Positions 44,466 through 53,842 are shown, numbered from the stretch's first letter. The stretch: DNA of 64,000 bases from Coprenecus sp949297365 (GCA_963931055.1 OZ006987.1:806001-870000), one strand, 5' to 3'. The notes: generated by a model from the letters alone, not told the origin. A program made the numbers and translations.

Positions 44466-45227
44466 CTAGACACAACTTAATTTAGTATAGACTGTTGCCG
44501 CGCAAAGCACAGCCGCTGTCTCGGTACGCAGACGGGAAGGGCCGAGAGACAAGGGCGTGAATCCGGCAGCCAGGGCGGCAGCTATCTCTTCTGAGGAGAA
44601 ATCCCCCTCCGGACCTATAAGAAACAGGACCTGCGGCTGGCCTTCAGCCCCCGAAGCATCCGACCTGACAGCGGCAAGGGCATCTGCAAGGGATTTACGG
44701 GTATTGAGTCCTGAGGCAATATCGCTGTCACAGTAGGCGATGTATTTACATCCGGCAAATCCGGACACCTCCTCCATCAGGGCCTTGAAAGGCGTCAGTT
44801 CATCGAGTTGCGGCACCGCTCCCTTCAAGGACTGCTTGGCAGCCGAGACGACTATCCTCTGCCCCCTCTCCCGGTTATACACTTTCCGTTCGGAATGAGC
44901 GCATAGCAAAGGTGTTATCCTGTCTATTCCCATCTCCACCGCCTTTTCGGTGAACCACTCGAAACGGTCTATGTTCTTCGTAGGAGCCACAGCCATCCAC
45001 AGGCGGTAAGGGTGCGTGCCGAAGCCGTCCTCCACTGACAGCACATGAGCGACGGCCCTGCGTGGGTCAGCCTCTACAAGAGAGCAGCGGTACAGATTGC
45101 CGTCTCCGCCGCTTACGAAGATCTCATCCCCCACCCTGTGCCTCAGCACCTTGACACAATGCGCCGATTCCTCGGGAGACAAGCGGACGCGCCCGTCGCT
45201 GATATCATTTGAATAAAATACTTCCAT
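44466..45227 (-). CDS. rsmE: 16S rRNA m3U1498 methyltransferase
   Basis: 253 residues from ATG 45227; an upstream in-frame start at 45278 would lie before the promoter. PUA-like N-terminal domain with SAHCVKVLRHRVGDEI, then a SPOUT knot with LWMAVAPTKNIDRFEW, KAVEMGIDRITPL, AKQSLKGAVPQL, FLIGPEGDFSSEEI and SLGPSRLRTETAA. It methylates U1498 of 16S rRNA using SAM. Its -7 box ends five bases before the ATG. Convergent with nothing; acyltransferase follows 12 bases later. Confidence 0.95.
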   Translation of the reverse strand: MEVFYSNDISDGRVRLSPEESAHCVKVLRHRVGDEIFVSGGDGNLYRCSLVEADPRRAVAHVLSVEDGFGTHPYRLWMAVAPTKNIDRFEWFTEKAVEMGIDRITPLLCAHSERKVYNRERGQRIVVSAAKQSLKGAVPQLDELTPFKALMEEVSGFAGCKYIAYCDSDIASGLNTRKSLADALAAVRSDASGAEGQPQVLFLIGPEGDFSSEEIAAALAAGFTPLSLGPSRLRTETAAVLCAATVYTKLSCV

Positions 45228-45232
45228 AGGCG

Positions 45233-45240
45233 CAAAGATA
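45233..45240 (-). promoter_or_regulatory. -7 element of rsmE, abutting the start codon
   Basis: TATCTTTG on minus, ending five bases before the rsmE ATG; the predicted start falls on or inside that codon, so a leaderless mRNA is expected. Confidence 0.5.
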
Positions 45241-45284
45241 CTTTTATTTTTCCTAACTTGGCGGCCACTTAACGACACAGAGTC

Positions 45285-46121
45285 ATGAACCGGACATCAT
45301 CGCCATCCAACACTCGTCCCGTATCTGTAATGGGCATCGTCAATCTGACGGACAATTCTTATTTCGCATCGTCCCGCTGCCTCGGACCGTCAGGAGAGGT
45401 GGACATGCACAGGGCTCTCGACAGGGTAAGGCAGATGCTGGAGGAAGGAGCGGACATCATAGACATCGGCGCATGCTCCACCCGTCCCGGCTCGCAGGCC
45501 GTCGGAGCCGAGGAAGAGTGGCGCAGACTCGGCCCGTTTCTACAGGAAGTCCGGAAAAATTTCGGGGAAATACGCATATCCGTCGACACCTACTGGGCAT
45601 CAGTGGTGGAAAAGACATTTGACACCGTCGGTCCGTTTCTGGTCAATGACATCTCGGCCGGAGAAGATGATCCGGCAATGCTGCCGACCGTCGGAAGACT
45701 CGGCCTGGACTACGTGGCGATGCACAAGCGCGGCAATCCGCAGACCATGCAGTCGCTCTGCCAGTATGATGATGTGGTGGAAGAAGTTCTGGAATATTTC
45801 AGAAAATTCGGAGAAAGAGCGGAACAATACGGCATCCGTAACTGGATCCTGGACCCTGGATTCGGTTTTGCCAAGACCATAGAGCAGAATTATCAGCTGC
45901 TCGCCCATCTGGACCGTTTCTCTGCCCTGGGACGGCCCGTACTTGTCGGTGTATCCCGCAAAAGCATGATCTACCGTCTGCTGGACATCACCCCCGAAGA
46001 AGCCCTGCCCCAGACACAGGTGCTGCACTTCGCAGCACTTGAGCGCGGAGCCTCCGTCCTCCGTGTCCACGATGTAGCCGAGGCCGTCCGCACCGTCCGC
46101 ATCCGGCAGGCACTTACCTAA
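45285..46121 (+). CDS. folP: dihydropteroate synthase
   Basis: 278 residues. VMGIVNLTDNSYFASSR (canonical VMGILNVTPDSF), ADIIDIGACSTRPGSQ, ISVDTYWASV, LVNDISAG, WILDPGFGFAKT and VGVSRKSMIYRLL are all visible. It joins p-aminobenzoate to the pterin diphosphate in folate synthesis and is the sulfonamide target. Divergent from rsmE with 57 bases between starts; its last four bases overlap the convergent membrane-protein gene. Confidence 0.96.
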   Translation: MNRTSSPSNTRPVSVMGIVNLTDNSYFASSRCLGPSGEVDMHRALDRVRQMLEEGADIIDIGACSTRPGSQAVGAEEEWRRLGPFLQEVRKNFGEIRISVDTYWASVVEKTFDTVGPFLVNDISAGEDDPAMLPTVGRLGLDYVAMHKRGNPQTMQSLCQYDDVVEEVLEYFRKFGERAEQYGIRNWILDPGFGFAKTIEQNYQLLAHLDRFSALGRPVLVGVSRKSMIYRLLDITPEEALPQTQVLHFAALERGASVLRVHDVAEAVRTVRIRQALT

Positions 46122-47008
46122 TCGGTTTTCTTCTTTCTAAGGAGGCTGTATGTCAGACAGGCCACGAGAACGAGGAATGCGGCCAGGATGATGACCATCT
46201 CGGTGACGTGCTCCAGAGGGGCTACCCAGATCTCGTTGAACAGGTCGATGCGGCCCATGATCTCCACCGGAGTCCAGAATACGATTACCGTGGCTATGGC
46301 CATTCGGATGTTGGCGCCCCACGAAGCAATCTTAAGCTGCTTGATGAACATGAAGACGGCTCCTATCAGACAGCCTGCGCCTATGAGCAGGGTTACAGGG
46401 TGATGGTCTCCGAGGAACCTCGGGTCGTAGCAGAACATCAGCAGCAGATAGCAGGCCCACATCATCATGTTGAGTTCCATGAATGTGGTGATGGAAGTGT
46501 GACGGGTCAGCGGACGGGTGACAATCTCGTCCTTGCGCTTACCGAAGATACGCTTCTGTATCCAGGTGATGAAGTAGCAGCCTGTCTTGACGCTGAAGAT
46601 GTACACGGTCATAATAAGCATCCAGAAGCCGAATGTGGCCGGCATGATCAGGTACTCGGGCTTGGTAACCACCTCACCGTTCACTATTTCCGGCTGTACT
46701 CCGTAGCGGGTGGCATAGTACTGGAGCAGGAACTCCACCCAGCCGGTCCAGAACAGAAGTCCTCCGACAAGTCCAAGAATCGTCTGCTTCGTGTCACCTT
46801 TTACAAACACTCCTGTTATGGCAATCCCCAGACCGACGGCTCCCATTGCGAACGCACAGCCATGCAGTGCAGACTCAGGGATAAAATGCTCCATAAGTAT
46901 CATCATGGCATGCCCCAAAGGCATAGCGCACAGCACTACGAGAAATGCCACCAGAGTCCTGCCCCAATACCTTCTGGCCCTGACAGGCGAGGAATAAATT
47001 GCATCCAT
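46118..47008 (-). CDS. conserved membrane protein, unknown function
   Basis: 296 residues with about eight membrane segments: four in the first 110 residues, then a loop (TRYGVQPEIVNGEVVTKPEY), and four to five more in the rest; a basic loop WIQKRIFGKRKDEIVTRPLTRH faces the cytoplasm by the positive-inside rule. I do not recognise the family; similar proteins seem common in Bacteroidota. It ends tail to tail with folP (4-base overlap) and starts 19 bases after the cysS stop, so it may be cotranscribed with cysS. Confidence 0.82.
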   Translation of the reverse strand: MDAIYSSPVRARRYWGRTLVAFLVVLCAMPLGHAMMILMEHFIPESALHGCAFAMGAVGLGIAITGVFVKGDTKQTILGLVGGLLFWTGWVEFLLQYYATRYGVQPEIVNGEVVTKPEYLIMPATFGFWMLIMTVYIFSVKTGCYFITWIQKRIFGKRKDEIVTRPLTRHTSITTFMELNMMMWACYLLLMFCYDPRFLGDHHPVTLLIGAGCLIGAVFMFIKQLKIASWGANIRMAIATVIVFWTPVEIMGRIDLFNEIWVAPLEHVTEMVIILAAFLVLVACLTYSLLRKKKTD

Positions 47009-47026
47009 AATATCTGAAACTTATAA

Positions 47027-48472
47027 CTACATACTCCACTCAGTACCGTCCTTGGTGTCCTTGATAGTCACGCCAAGTCCCTTGAGACGGTCGCGTATAT
47101 TGTCGCTTGTAGCGAAATCCTTGCGGGCCTTTGCCTCCCGGCGCACCTCCAGTATCATATCCATCAACCCCTCCAATGTCTTTTCCTCTGACGAGGCCGA
47201 TACCTCGTCCACGAGTCCCATCACGTCCGGGACGATCTTTCCAAACAACTCAGAAAGAGCTCCATAATCCTTGTCACTGAGGTTAATGCTGCCGTCCTTT
47301 GCCTGATTGACAATCCTGACAGCATCGAATACCTTGGCAAGGGCTACTGGAGTATTGAGGTCATCACATAAGGCCTCGACAACTTCTTCCGTCAGATTCA
47401 CCACATCTGGATTGACTGCATCTCCGCAGTGAGGCAGGGCTTTGTAGTCCTTTGCCGCCTGAAGTACCCTCCTCAGTCCCTTCTCCGCAGCAGACAGAGC
47501 CTCATTGCTGAAGTCCAGCGTACCACGGTAGTGCGCCTGCAGGATGAAGAAGCGTATCGTCATAGGAGAGAAGACCTTATACAAGTCTGCAAGCGTTGTA
47601 AAGTTACCCAGGGACTTGCCCATCTTCTGCCCGTTGACGGTCAGCAGGTTGTTGTGCATCCAGTATCTGACGCCTCCCTTCCCGCGCGAGGCGGTATTCT
47701 GGGCCAGCTCGCATTCATGATGAGGAAACTGAAGATCCATCCCACCGCCGTGAATATCGAACTCGTCCCCCAGATATTTCTCACTCATGGCAGAGCACTC
47801 CAGATGCCAACCGGGGAATCCCTCGCTCCAAGGAGACGGCCATTTCATGATATGCTGCGGAGAGGCCTTCTTCCACAACGCAAAATCATAGGGGGAATGC
47901 TTGTCTCCGGTACCGTCCAGGGTACGTGTATTGGCCATCATCTCGTCTATATTGCGGCCTGACAGGACTCCGTAATGATATTTCTTATCATAAGCCTGAA
48001 CATCGAAATACACGGAACCGTTGCTCTCGTATGCGAAGCCGGCATCCAATATCTTTTTCACAAGCTCTATCTGTTCGATTATATGCCCCGAGGCCCTGGG
48101 TTCTATGCTGGGCGGCAGGGTATTGAGCCTGCGCATGGCGTCATGATAGGCTATGGTATAGGTCTGGGCCACCTCCATAGGCTCCAGTGACTCCAGTCTG
48201 GCCTTCTTTGCTATCTTATCGTCCCCCTCGTCCGCATCGTGCTCCAGATGCCCCACGTCCGTAATATTCCTCACGTACCTGACTTTATAGCCCAGATACC
48301 GGAAGAAGCGGACCAGCACGTCGTATGTCACTGCCGGTCTGGCATGTCCCAGATGAGGATCACCGTACACAGTCGGTCCGCACACATACAGCCCGACCAT
48401 TCCGGGATGCACAGGCTTGAATTCCTCTTTCCTCCTCGTAAGAGTGTTATAGATGTAAACTGTCCTTGCCAT
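47027..48472 (-). CDS. cysS: cysteinyl-tRNA synthetase
   Basis: 481 residues from ATG 48472. Class I motifs: HIGH-type HLGH in GDPHLGHARPAVTYDVLVR and KMSKS-type KMGKS in TVNGQKMGKSLGNF. Zinc-site residues are Cys in YVCGPTVYG and WHLECSAM plus HHECE. The DALR anticodon domain follows (about 350-481). It charges tRNA-Cys. A -7 box TATCTTTG lies on minus at 48501-48494, giving a leader of about 15 bases. Confident. Confidence 0.97.
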   Translation of the reverse strand: MARTVYIYNTLTRRKEEFKPVHPGMVGLYVCGPTVYGDPHLGHARPAVTYDVLVRFFRYLGYKVRYVRNITDVGHLEHDADEGDDKIAKKARLESLEPMEVAQTYTIAYHDAMRRLNTLPPSIEPRASGHIIEQIELVKKILDAGFAYESNGSVYFDVQAYDKKYHYGVLSGRNIDEMMANTRTLDGTGDKHSPYDFALWKKASPQHIMKWPSPWSEGFPGWHLECSAMSEKYLGDEFDIHGGGMDLQFPHHECELAQNTASRGKGGVRYWMHNNLLTVNGQKMGKSLGNFTTLADLYKVFSPMTIRFFILQAHYRGTLDFSNEALSAAEKGLRRVLQAAKDYKALPHCGDAVNPDVVNLTEEVVEALCDDLNTPVALAKVFDAVRIVNQAKDGSINLSDKDYGALSELFGKIVPDVMGLVDEVSASSEEKTLEGLMDMILEVRREAKARKDFATSDNIRDRLKGLGVTIKDTKDGTEWSM

Positions 48473-48507
48473 AACAAATCTGATTTTGTCAGGCAAAGAT
48501 AACATTT

Positions 48508-48846
48508 TTACATCATCGGTGAATCCTCTATGACAAGTCTGCTGGCCAACACCTCATAAAAAGACCTTTCCTCGCCTTCTGCCGTAGTATAGCGGATCTG
48601 CCTCAGCCGGCCTATCACATGCACGCACACTCCTTTGCGGATATTGTTGAAATCCGGCATACCCTTTCCGTTCCAGGCCGAGACCGAGTGCCACGTCGTC
48701 TCCTCCTTCAGGTTGCCGGAACGGTCCTTGTACGTCTCGTTGGTGGCCATGTTGAATCTGACTACCGTGTTGTCTCCCACTCTGTTGATTCTTGCGTCCT
48801 GCCCTACATTTCCGCGCAGTTCGATTCTGTTCAATGATCTGTCCAT
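48508..48846 (-). CDS. ssb: single-stranded DNA-binding protein
   Basis: 112 residues from ATG 48846. OB-fold landmarks NRIELRGNVGQDARI, RFNMATNETYKDRSG, TTWHSVSAWNG and VIGRLRQIRYTTAEGEER. The family's acidic C-terminal tip is minimal here (VIEDSPMM), shorter than the usual DDDIPF tail that recruits partner proteins, so it may be a secondary SSB. It lies 36 bases upstream of cysS in the same direction; the cysS promoter lies within the gap. Confidence 0.92.
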   Translation of the reverse strand: MDRSLNRIELRGNVGQDARINRVGDNTVVRFNMATNETYKDRSGNLKEETTWHSVSAWNGKGMPDFNNIRKGVCVHVIGRLRQIRYTTAEGEERSFYEVLASRLVIEDSPMM

Positions 48847-49008
48847 AATTCCAATAATTAATGATTGCAGAGGCAAAGCAACACAAATCTACGGAATAAG
48901 GCGAACTTTAAACGTTTATAAACGTCTGGATATCTAAAGTTTTTACGAATGTGGTTATGCAGTCCGAAAGCTATTGCCTAACTTTGCAGGACAAAACACA
49001 CGAGCTGT

Positions 49009-49386
49009 ATGGAAGAGGAGATGAGAATATGCCCTAACTGCGGCCGTCAGGTGACGGGCAGGGCCGATAAGAGATTCTGCTGCAGCGAATGCAGGACCAT
49101 GTTCCACAACAAGAAGTACCGCCTGGAACGGAAAGAGATCCACCGCATTGACAGGATATTGAAAAAAAACCGGTCCATCATAGACCGGCTCTACACCAAC
49201 GGAGAGCGGAATATCCCGCTTCACCGTCTTTATCATATGGGATTTGATTTCAAGTATCTGACATCCTTTATCTCCGACTCCGGTGCCGACGGGACCTGCG
49301 TCTTCGGATGCTATGACTATACCTGCTCCCTGTCTTCCGACGGCAGGATCGACATAGACAGACCAGAGCCCGCTACTCCACGGTGA
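49009..49386 (+). CDS. zinc-ribbon protein of unknown function
   Basis: 125 residues. An N-terminal treble-clef or zinc ribbon has Cys-x2-Cys (CPNC) and Cys-x3-Cys (CCSEC) in the first 30 residues, followed by a basic helix (KKYRLERKEIHRIDRILKKN) and a beta-rich C-terminal half. The combination suggests nucleic-acid or ribosome binding but no function is known to me. A -7-like TAACTTTG lies at 48979-48986. The last 14 bases overlap the 3' end of glmS on the other strand. Confidence 0.8.
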   Translation: MEEEMRICPNCGRQVTGRADKRFCCSECRTMFHNKKYRLERKEIHRIDRILKKNRSIIDRLYTNGERNIPLHRLYHMGFDFKYLTSFISDSGADGTCVFGCYDYTCSLSSDGRIDIDRPEPATPR

Positions 49387-51217
49387 CGGATTTGGCCAGA
49401 TTCCTGGGCTGGTCCACATCCCTGCCTTTTGCTATGGCGATATGGTACGCCAGCAGCTGGAGGGGTATGGTAGAAAGCAGCGGCACGAAGCACTCCTCCG
49501 TATCGGGTATCTCAAATGACCAGTCGGATATATTGCGGACATCGGTGTCGCCCTCCGTCACGATGGAGATAATCCTGCCTTTACGCGCCTTTATCTCCTG
49601 CACATTGCTGACTATCTTGTCGTATTTTCCCTTCCTGGTGGCTATCACGACCACAGGAAGTTCGTCGTCTATCAGGGCAATGGGGCCGTGCTTCATCTCG
49701 GCTGCCGGATAGCCCTCGGCGTGAATATAGGATATCTCCTTGAGTTTCAACGCCCCCTCCAAGGCTACAGGATAATTGTATCCGCGTCCCATATAGATGA
49801 AATTGTGGGCATAGGTGAACACTGTTGCTATCCTGGATATCTGCTCGTCATGCTTGAGTATCTTCTCTATCTTGTCGGGAATCCGCTGCAGTTCCTCTAT
49901 GAGTTCACGGCTGCGGGCCTCGGTTATAGTGCCTTTTTCTCTGGCCAAGCTCAGAGCCAGAAGCGAGAGAGCGGCGACCTGGGCCGTAAACGCCTTGGTC
50001 GAGGCGACTCCTATCTCCGGACCGGCATGAGTATAGCAGCCCGAATCCGTCTCACGCGGTATGGACGAACCCACCACGTTGCATATACCGAACAGGAAGG
50101 CTCCGCTGGCCTTTGCCAGCTTGATGGCAGCCAGCGTATCGGCCGTCTCACCGGACTGAGAGATAGCGATAACAATATCATCATTGAATATCACCGGTTT
50201 ACGATATCTGAACTCAGACGAGTACTCCACTTCCACAGGTATCCTGGCCAGTTCCTCTATGATATATTTTCCTATCTGGGCGGCATGCCAGGACGTTCCG
50301 CACGCACAGATGATGATCCGACGGGCCTTGAGGAAGCGGTCCAGATTGTCAATGATTCCGGACAACTTGACCTCACCCAGCTCAGGATTGAGACGGCCTC
50401 TCATCGACACCCTGAGCGTGTTGGGCTGCTCGTATATCTCCTTGAGCATGAAATGAGGGAAACCGCCTTTTTCTATCTCACTAAGATTCAGCTCCAGTTT
50501 CTTGACTATGGGAGTCACTTCCACCTGACGGAGATCGGTTATACGGATGCCTCCGTCCCTGTCCATTACAGCTATCTGCTCGTCATCCAGATATATCACC
50601 CTGTCGGTATACTCCACAATCGGGGTTGCATCGGAGCCGACCAGGAACTCATCCTTGCCGATACCCAGCACCAGCGGGCTTCCCTTACGGGCGGCAATGA
50701 GGACATTGGGATTGTCCTTGTCTATAATTACTATCGCATAGGCACCTATCACATTCCTGAGAGCCAGCGGCACAGCTTCTACAAGCGGTATGTGGTGCGA
50801 GTCCATCATATACTGCACCAGCTGTATGACCACCTCGGTGTCCGTCTCACTGTGGAAATGATAACCCTTGTTCATCAGTTCCATCTTAAGGGCCTTGTAA
50901 TTCTCTATGATGCCGTTGTGAATCAATGCCAGGTTCTTATGTTCCGAATAATGAGGATGCGCATTGACCTCATTGGGCTCTCCGTGGGTTGCCCAACGGG
51001 TATGCGCTATACCTATGGTTCCGGTAGTATTCTTGTCGCTAATCAGTTTTTCCAGATCGCTTACCTTTCCTTTTGACTTATACACTGAAAGGTCACCGTT
51101 GTCGTTTATCAGTGCTATACCGGCACTGTCATAGCCTCTATACTCCAGTCTGTGAAGACCTTTGATCAGAATAGGCGCAGCCTGCTGCGGCCCCATATAT
51201 CCTACTATACCACACAT
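49373..51217 (-). CDS. glmS: glutamine-fructose-6-phosphate aminotransferase
   Basis: 614 residues. Cys2 nucleophile after Met (MCGIVGYMGPQQAAP), glutaminase domain to about 230 (HTRWATHGEPNEVNAHPH), then two SIS isomerase domains (CGTSWHAAQIGKYIIEELA, ISQSGETADTLAAI and AEMKHGPIALID) and the C-terminal AKSVTVE. It makes glucosamine-6-phosphate for peptidoglycan and LPS. A -7 box TATCTTTG on minus at 51249-51242 is 25 bases upstream. No glmS ribozyme is visible in the short leader; feedback must be otherwise. Start ATG at 51217. Confidence 0.97.
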   Translation of the reverse strand: MCGIVGYMGPQQAAPILIKGLHRLEYRGYDSAGIALINDNGDLSVYKSKGKVSDLEKLISDKNTTGTIGIAHTRWATHGEPNEVNAHPHYSEHKNLALIHNGIIENYKALKMELMNKGYHFHSETDTEVVIQLVQYMMDSHHIPLVEAVPLALRNVIGAYAIVIIDKDNPNVLIAARKGSPLVLGIGKDEFLVGSDATPIVEYTDRVIYLDDEQIAVMDRDGGIRITDLRQVEVTPIVKKLELNLSEIEKGGFPHFMLKEIYEQPNTLRVSMRGRLNPELGEVKLSGIIDNLDRFLKARRIIICACGTSWHAAQIGKYIIEELARIPVEVEYSSEFRYRKPVIFNDDIVIAISQSGETADTLAAIKLAKASGAFLFGICNVVGSSIPRETDSGCYTHAGPEIGVASTKAFTAQVAALSLLALSLAREKGTITEARSRELIEELQRIPDKIEKILKHDEQISRIATVFTYAHNFIYMGRGYNYPVALEGALKLKEISYIHAEGYPAAEMKHGPIALIDDELPVVVIATRKGKYDKIVSNVQEIKARKGRIISIVTEGDTDVRNISDWSFEIPDTEECFVPLLSTIPLQLLAYHIAIAKGRDVDQPRNLAKSVTVE

Positions 51218-51290
51218 AGTTTAAAAATTTCAGTCTGTCAGCAAAGATAAACAGTATCTTTTTATAAATTTGTATTAATTACTATTTATT

Positions 51291-52499
51291 ATGAAAATTT
51301 TTACAACTTTTCTCAAGAGCCTTGCAGTTTTCCTGCTGATTGTCATCATAGGCCTGGCTGTATTCAGTGTATCCCCCATATATCGGTTCTCAGGTCCTGT
51401 TCCGTTCTCCGGTGACAGGATTTACAACCCCTACGCGGACTTTGATTCCACCATAGGCTGGAAGCGGGCATGCCTGCACACCCATACCAAAGTGGACAAA
51501 GGCATCAACGAATGTCCATACTATCCAGATGTGGTCTATTCTGACTACATGAGCTACGGCTATGACATCCTGGCGTTCTCCAACCATCAGGCACTGACTC
51601 CCCATCCGGTAGACTCCAGCCTATACATAGGTGTCTATGAGCACGGCTACAACCTGTTCAAGTTCCATCTCAATCCTTTCGGGGTCAAGAAAGTCGAGAA
51701 ATTCGACCACATCCTGCCGTTTCTACTGTCCCAGAAGCAGTTCATGATAGACCGCCTGGCTGAGGACGGAGACTTCGTCCAGTTCAACCACCCCGACAGA
51801 ACTCTCACCATCAACAAGAACGTCATGCAGCACCTGTCCGGATACCGGCTAATCGAGGGTGATGCCGGATTCGGAGAACGGGACAAAGGCAAAGGGTCAG
51901 TACTGACACATTGGGACGAGGCCCTGTCCGCCGGACGCTATGTCCACAACAATATCAGCGACGACAACCACAATTCCAAGAATCTGCCGAGAATAGCAAG
52001 AAGATGCTCATGGATAAATACTTCCACTCCGCATTACGAGGATGTAAAGGAACAGCTGCTCAAAGGCAACTTCTATACGACCAGAGTCCCCGATTTCGGG
52101 AATGATTCAGCAGCCAAGCATGAAGGCAATCTGCATCTGCCGAGGATTGAGGACATAGGTATGCGCGGAGACACTGTGTTCATGCAGCTGTCATCCCCGG
52201 CATCAGCCATAAGAGTGATCTCACAGAACGGTCTGACCGTAGACTCTATATTCAACGCCTCCGGTATCAGTTACGTCATGACACCGGAAGATCCCTATGT
52301 ACGGATGACAGCATGGTATGACGACGGCACAACCGTATACACCAATGCATTTGCCAGATACAGCGAAGGAGACTCACCGTACAGGGAGTTTCCGCATCCC
52401 GTACGATGGGGGATGACCATACTCTGGAACCTGCTGCTGCTCGCTGTGGCCGCAGCATCCGCTACCGGTATATATTTCCTGCTGAGAAAGAGGAGATAA
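51291..52499 (+). CDS. PHP-type metallohydrolase with two membrane anchors
   Basis: 402 residues. N-terminal membrane segment (about 8-30), PHP-like domain with metal-binding HTHT (about residues 64-67), FSNHQA, FNHPD and SDDNHNSKN, then a beta domain and a second membrane segment near the C-terminus (ILWNLLLLAVAAASATGIYF) followed by RKRR. The topology suggests a domain outside the cytoplasm. PHP enzymes hydrolyse phosphoesters; substrate unknown. Divergent from glmS with 73 bases between starts, where TAAATTTG at 51265-51272 could be its -7 box. Confidence 0.82.
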   Translation: MKIFTTFLKSLAVFLLIVIIGLAVFSVSPIYRFSGPVPFSGDRIYNPYADFDSTIGWKRACLHTHTKVDKGINECPYYPDVVYSDYMSYGYDILAFSNHQALTPHPVDSSLYIGVYEHGYNLFKFHLNPFGVKKVEKFDHILPFLLSQKQFMIDRLAEDGDFVQFNHPDRTLTINKNVMQHLSGYRLIEGDAGFGERDKGKGSVLTHWDEALSAGRYVHNNISDDNHNSKNLPRIARRCSWINTSTPHYEDVKEQLLKGNFYTTRVPDFGNDSAAKHEGNLHLPRIEDIGMRGDTVFMQLSSPASAIRVISQNGLTVDSIFNASGISYVMTPEDPYVRMTAWYDDGTTVYTNAFARYSEGDSPYREFPHPVRWGMTILWNLLLLAVAAASATGIYFLLRKRR

Positions 52500-52502
52500 T
52501 AA

Positions 52503-53060
52503 TTACTTTATAAATACTTCCAGTGCTCCGCTTCCGTACCTGAGCAGCGAAGCCTCTCCGAAAGTGACCCCGGGATACTCTTTCAGTTTCCTGATCAACC
52601 CGCTGCGGAGCACACCCCTGCCGTTTCCGTGAATAAATACCACGGACCGTACACCCTTGCGGAAAGCCTCGGCCATACTCTTGTCCACGACTTCCAACTG
52701 GACATACAGGGCATCCTCATCCGGAATGTTGCGGGCAGCCGGATACTTCCTACGCACGGCATCCATATGCAGGTCCACTTCCATTGTCCCGGCCTCACGC
52801 ATAGCCTTTTTCCCGCTACGGACTGCTTTGACAGCAGAGTGCTGTCTTTCCTTGAATCCTGCCGCCTGACTGTTCCCGTCGTAAAGATGCCGCTCTTCTG
52901 AGAGATCTCCGGCCGGTACAGGCACGACTTCCGTGACCGAGACCCGCATAGTCATACCGTCAACATCTATTACAAGCGTGGAACTGTCCGGCACGGCGAC
53001 AACCCTGCCGTCCTCCACCGAATCCATCAGTCTTATCCTGTCTCCCGGAGAATATTCCAT
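52503..53060 (-). CDS. Smr-domain protein (DUF2027-like N-terminus)
   Basis: 185 residues from ATG 53060; TTG at 53072 is possible. The N-terminal region (YSPGDRIRLMDSVEDGRVVAV) is an SH3-like strand domain; the C-terminal Smr domain (about 98-185) has VDLHMDAVRR, VVFIHGNGRGVLRSGLIRKL and the closing GSGALEVFIK. Smr domains of the MutS2 type nick or bind nucleic acids, and stand-alone Smr proteins act in ribosome rescue in other bacteria; which applies here is not known. Convergent with the PHP gene (3 bases between stops). Confidence 0.88.
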   Translation of the reverse strand: MEYSPGDRIRLMDSVEDGRVVAVPDSSTLVIDVDGMTMRVSVTEVVPVPAGDLSEERHLYDGNSQAAGFKERQHSAVKAVRSGKKAMREAGTMEVDLHMDAVRRKYPAARNIPDEDALYVQLEVVDKSMAEAFRKGVRSVVFIHGNGRGVLRSGLIRKLKEYPGVTFGEASLLRYGSGALEVFIK

Positions 53061-53115
53061 AACTTTTCTCAATCAAAAACCATACCCGATGACATAAGTG
53101 ATTATTACCTTTAGA

Positions 53116-53129
53116 CGGCAATATTGCCG
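53116..53129. promoter_or_regulatory. 14-bp perfect palindrome upstream of the invertase
   Basis: CGGCAATATTGCCG is its own reverse complement and sits 27 bases before the invertase ATG, just after a TACCTTTA -7-like box. It could be an operator or a recombination half-site pair; too short to be decisive. Confidence 0.4.
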
Positions 53130-53155
53130 CAGTACCAAATCAAAATTATACAACA

Positions 53156-53797
53156 ATGATCGTGGGTTATCTAAGAGTCAGCACATGCCGACAACATCTG
53201 ACAAACCAACAGGAGGAAATCCAGAGGTTTGCCGCGGGAAGACATCTCAGCGTAGATCGCTGGGTCACGGAAATCGTGAGCGGTAAAAAGAATGAGAGAG
53301 AGCGTAAACTCGGTCCGCTGCTTAGAAGGATGAAAGCAGGAGACACGCTCATAGTCACCGAAATCTCACGGCTCAGCAGGACACTGACCGACATTATGAA
53401 CATTATGGGAAAGTGTCTCCAGAAAAAAATCAAACTATACACCACAAAAGAAGGGTACACTTTTGACGACACCATCAACAGCAAGGTTCTGTGTTTTGCG
53501 TTTGGTCTTGTAGCCGAGATTGAAAGGAATCTTATCTCGCTGCGTACCCGCGAGGCTCTTGCGGCACGAAAAGCCAACGGAGCGGTGCTCGGCAGGAAAG
53601 CAGGAAGTTGCACAAAACGAAATATTCTTATGAAAAATAAAGAAAAGGTTCTGAGAATGCTGAGAGAAGGACAAAGTATCAAGAGTATCTGCGAGCATTT
53701 TGAACTTTCAAGGGAAACATTCAACAAATTTCGGAAACTGGACAGAGATATATCACGGGCTATCACCGTCCGCAGGTCGGTACGACATCGCAAGTAG
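53156..53797 (+). CDS. serine recombinase, Mpi-like DNA invertase
   Basis: 213 residues. Catalytic Ser9 in GYLRVSTCRQ, then RWVTEIVSGKK, TLIVTEISRLSRTLTDIM and FAFGLVAEIERNLISLRTREALAARK, the resolvase/invertase signature; a helix-turn-helix lies at 165-200 (REGQSIKSICEHFELSRETF). The sequence resembles Mpi of Bacteroides fragilis, which inverts many promoters of surface-polysaccharide loci. No obvious invertible promoter with long inverted repeats is seen in this window, so it would act elsewhere. It lies immediately before the 5S rRNA terminator, tail to tail. Confidence 0.9.
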   Translation: MIVGYLRVSTCRQHLTNQQEEIQRFAAGRHLSVDRWVTEIVSGKKNERERKLGPLLRRMKAGDTLIVTEISRLSRTLTDIMNIMGKCLQKKIKLYTTKEGYTFDDTINSKVLCFAFGLVAEIERNLISLRTREALAARKANGAVLGRKAGSCTKRNILMKNKEKVLRMLREGQSIKSICEHFELSRETFNKFRKLDRDISRAITVRRSVRHRK

Positions 53798-53801
53798 GCA
53801 T

Positions 53802-53835
53802 AAAAAAAGCCCGCTGAGGGAACTCCTCGCGGGCT
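53802..53835 (-). terminator. terminator of the 23S-5S unit
   Basis: On minus, AGCCCGC (53835-53829) pairs with GCGGGCT (53814-53808), then seven T. Also placed to end the convergent invertase transcript. Confidence 0.9.
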
Positions 53836-53842
53836 CTATGGG

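Noticed and set aside
48938..48986. Possible TTTG -33 box for the zinc-ribbon gene
   Set aside because: Only the -7 TAACTTTG fits; no TTTG at 19-20 bases upstream.
49688..51076. Plus-strand open frame of 462 codons
   Set aside because: Antisense shadow of glmS.
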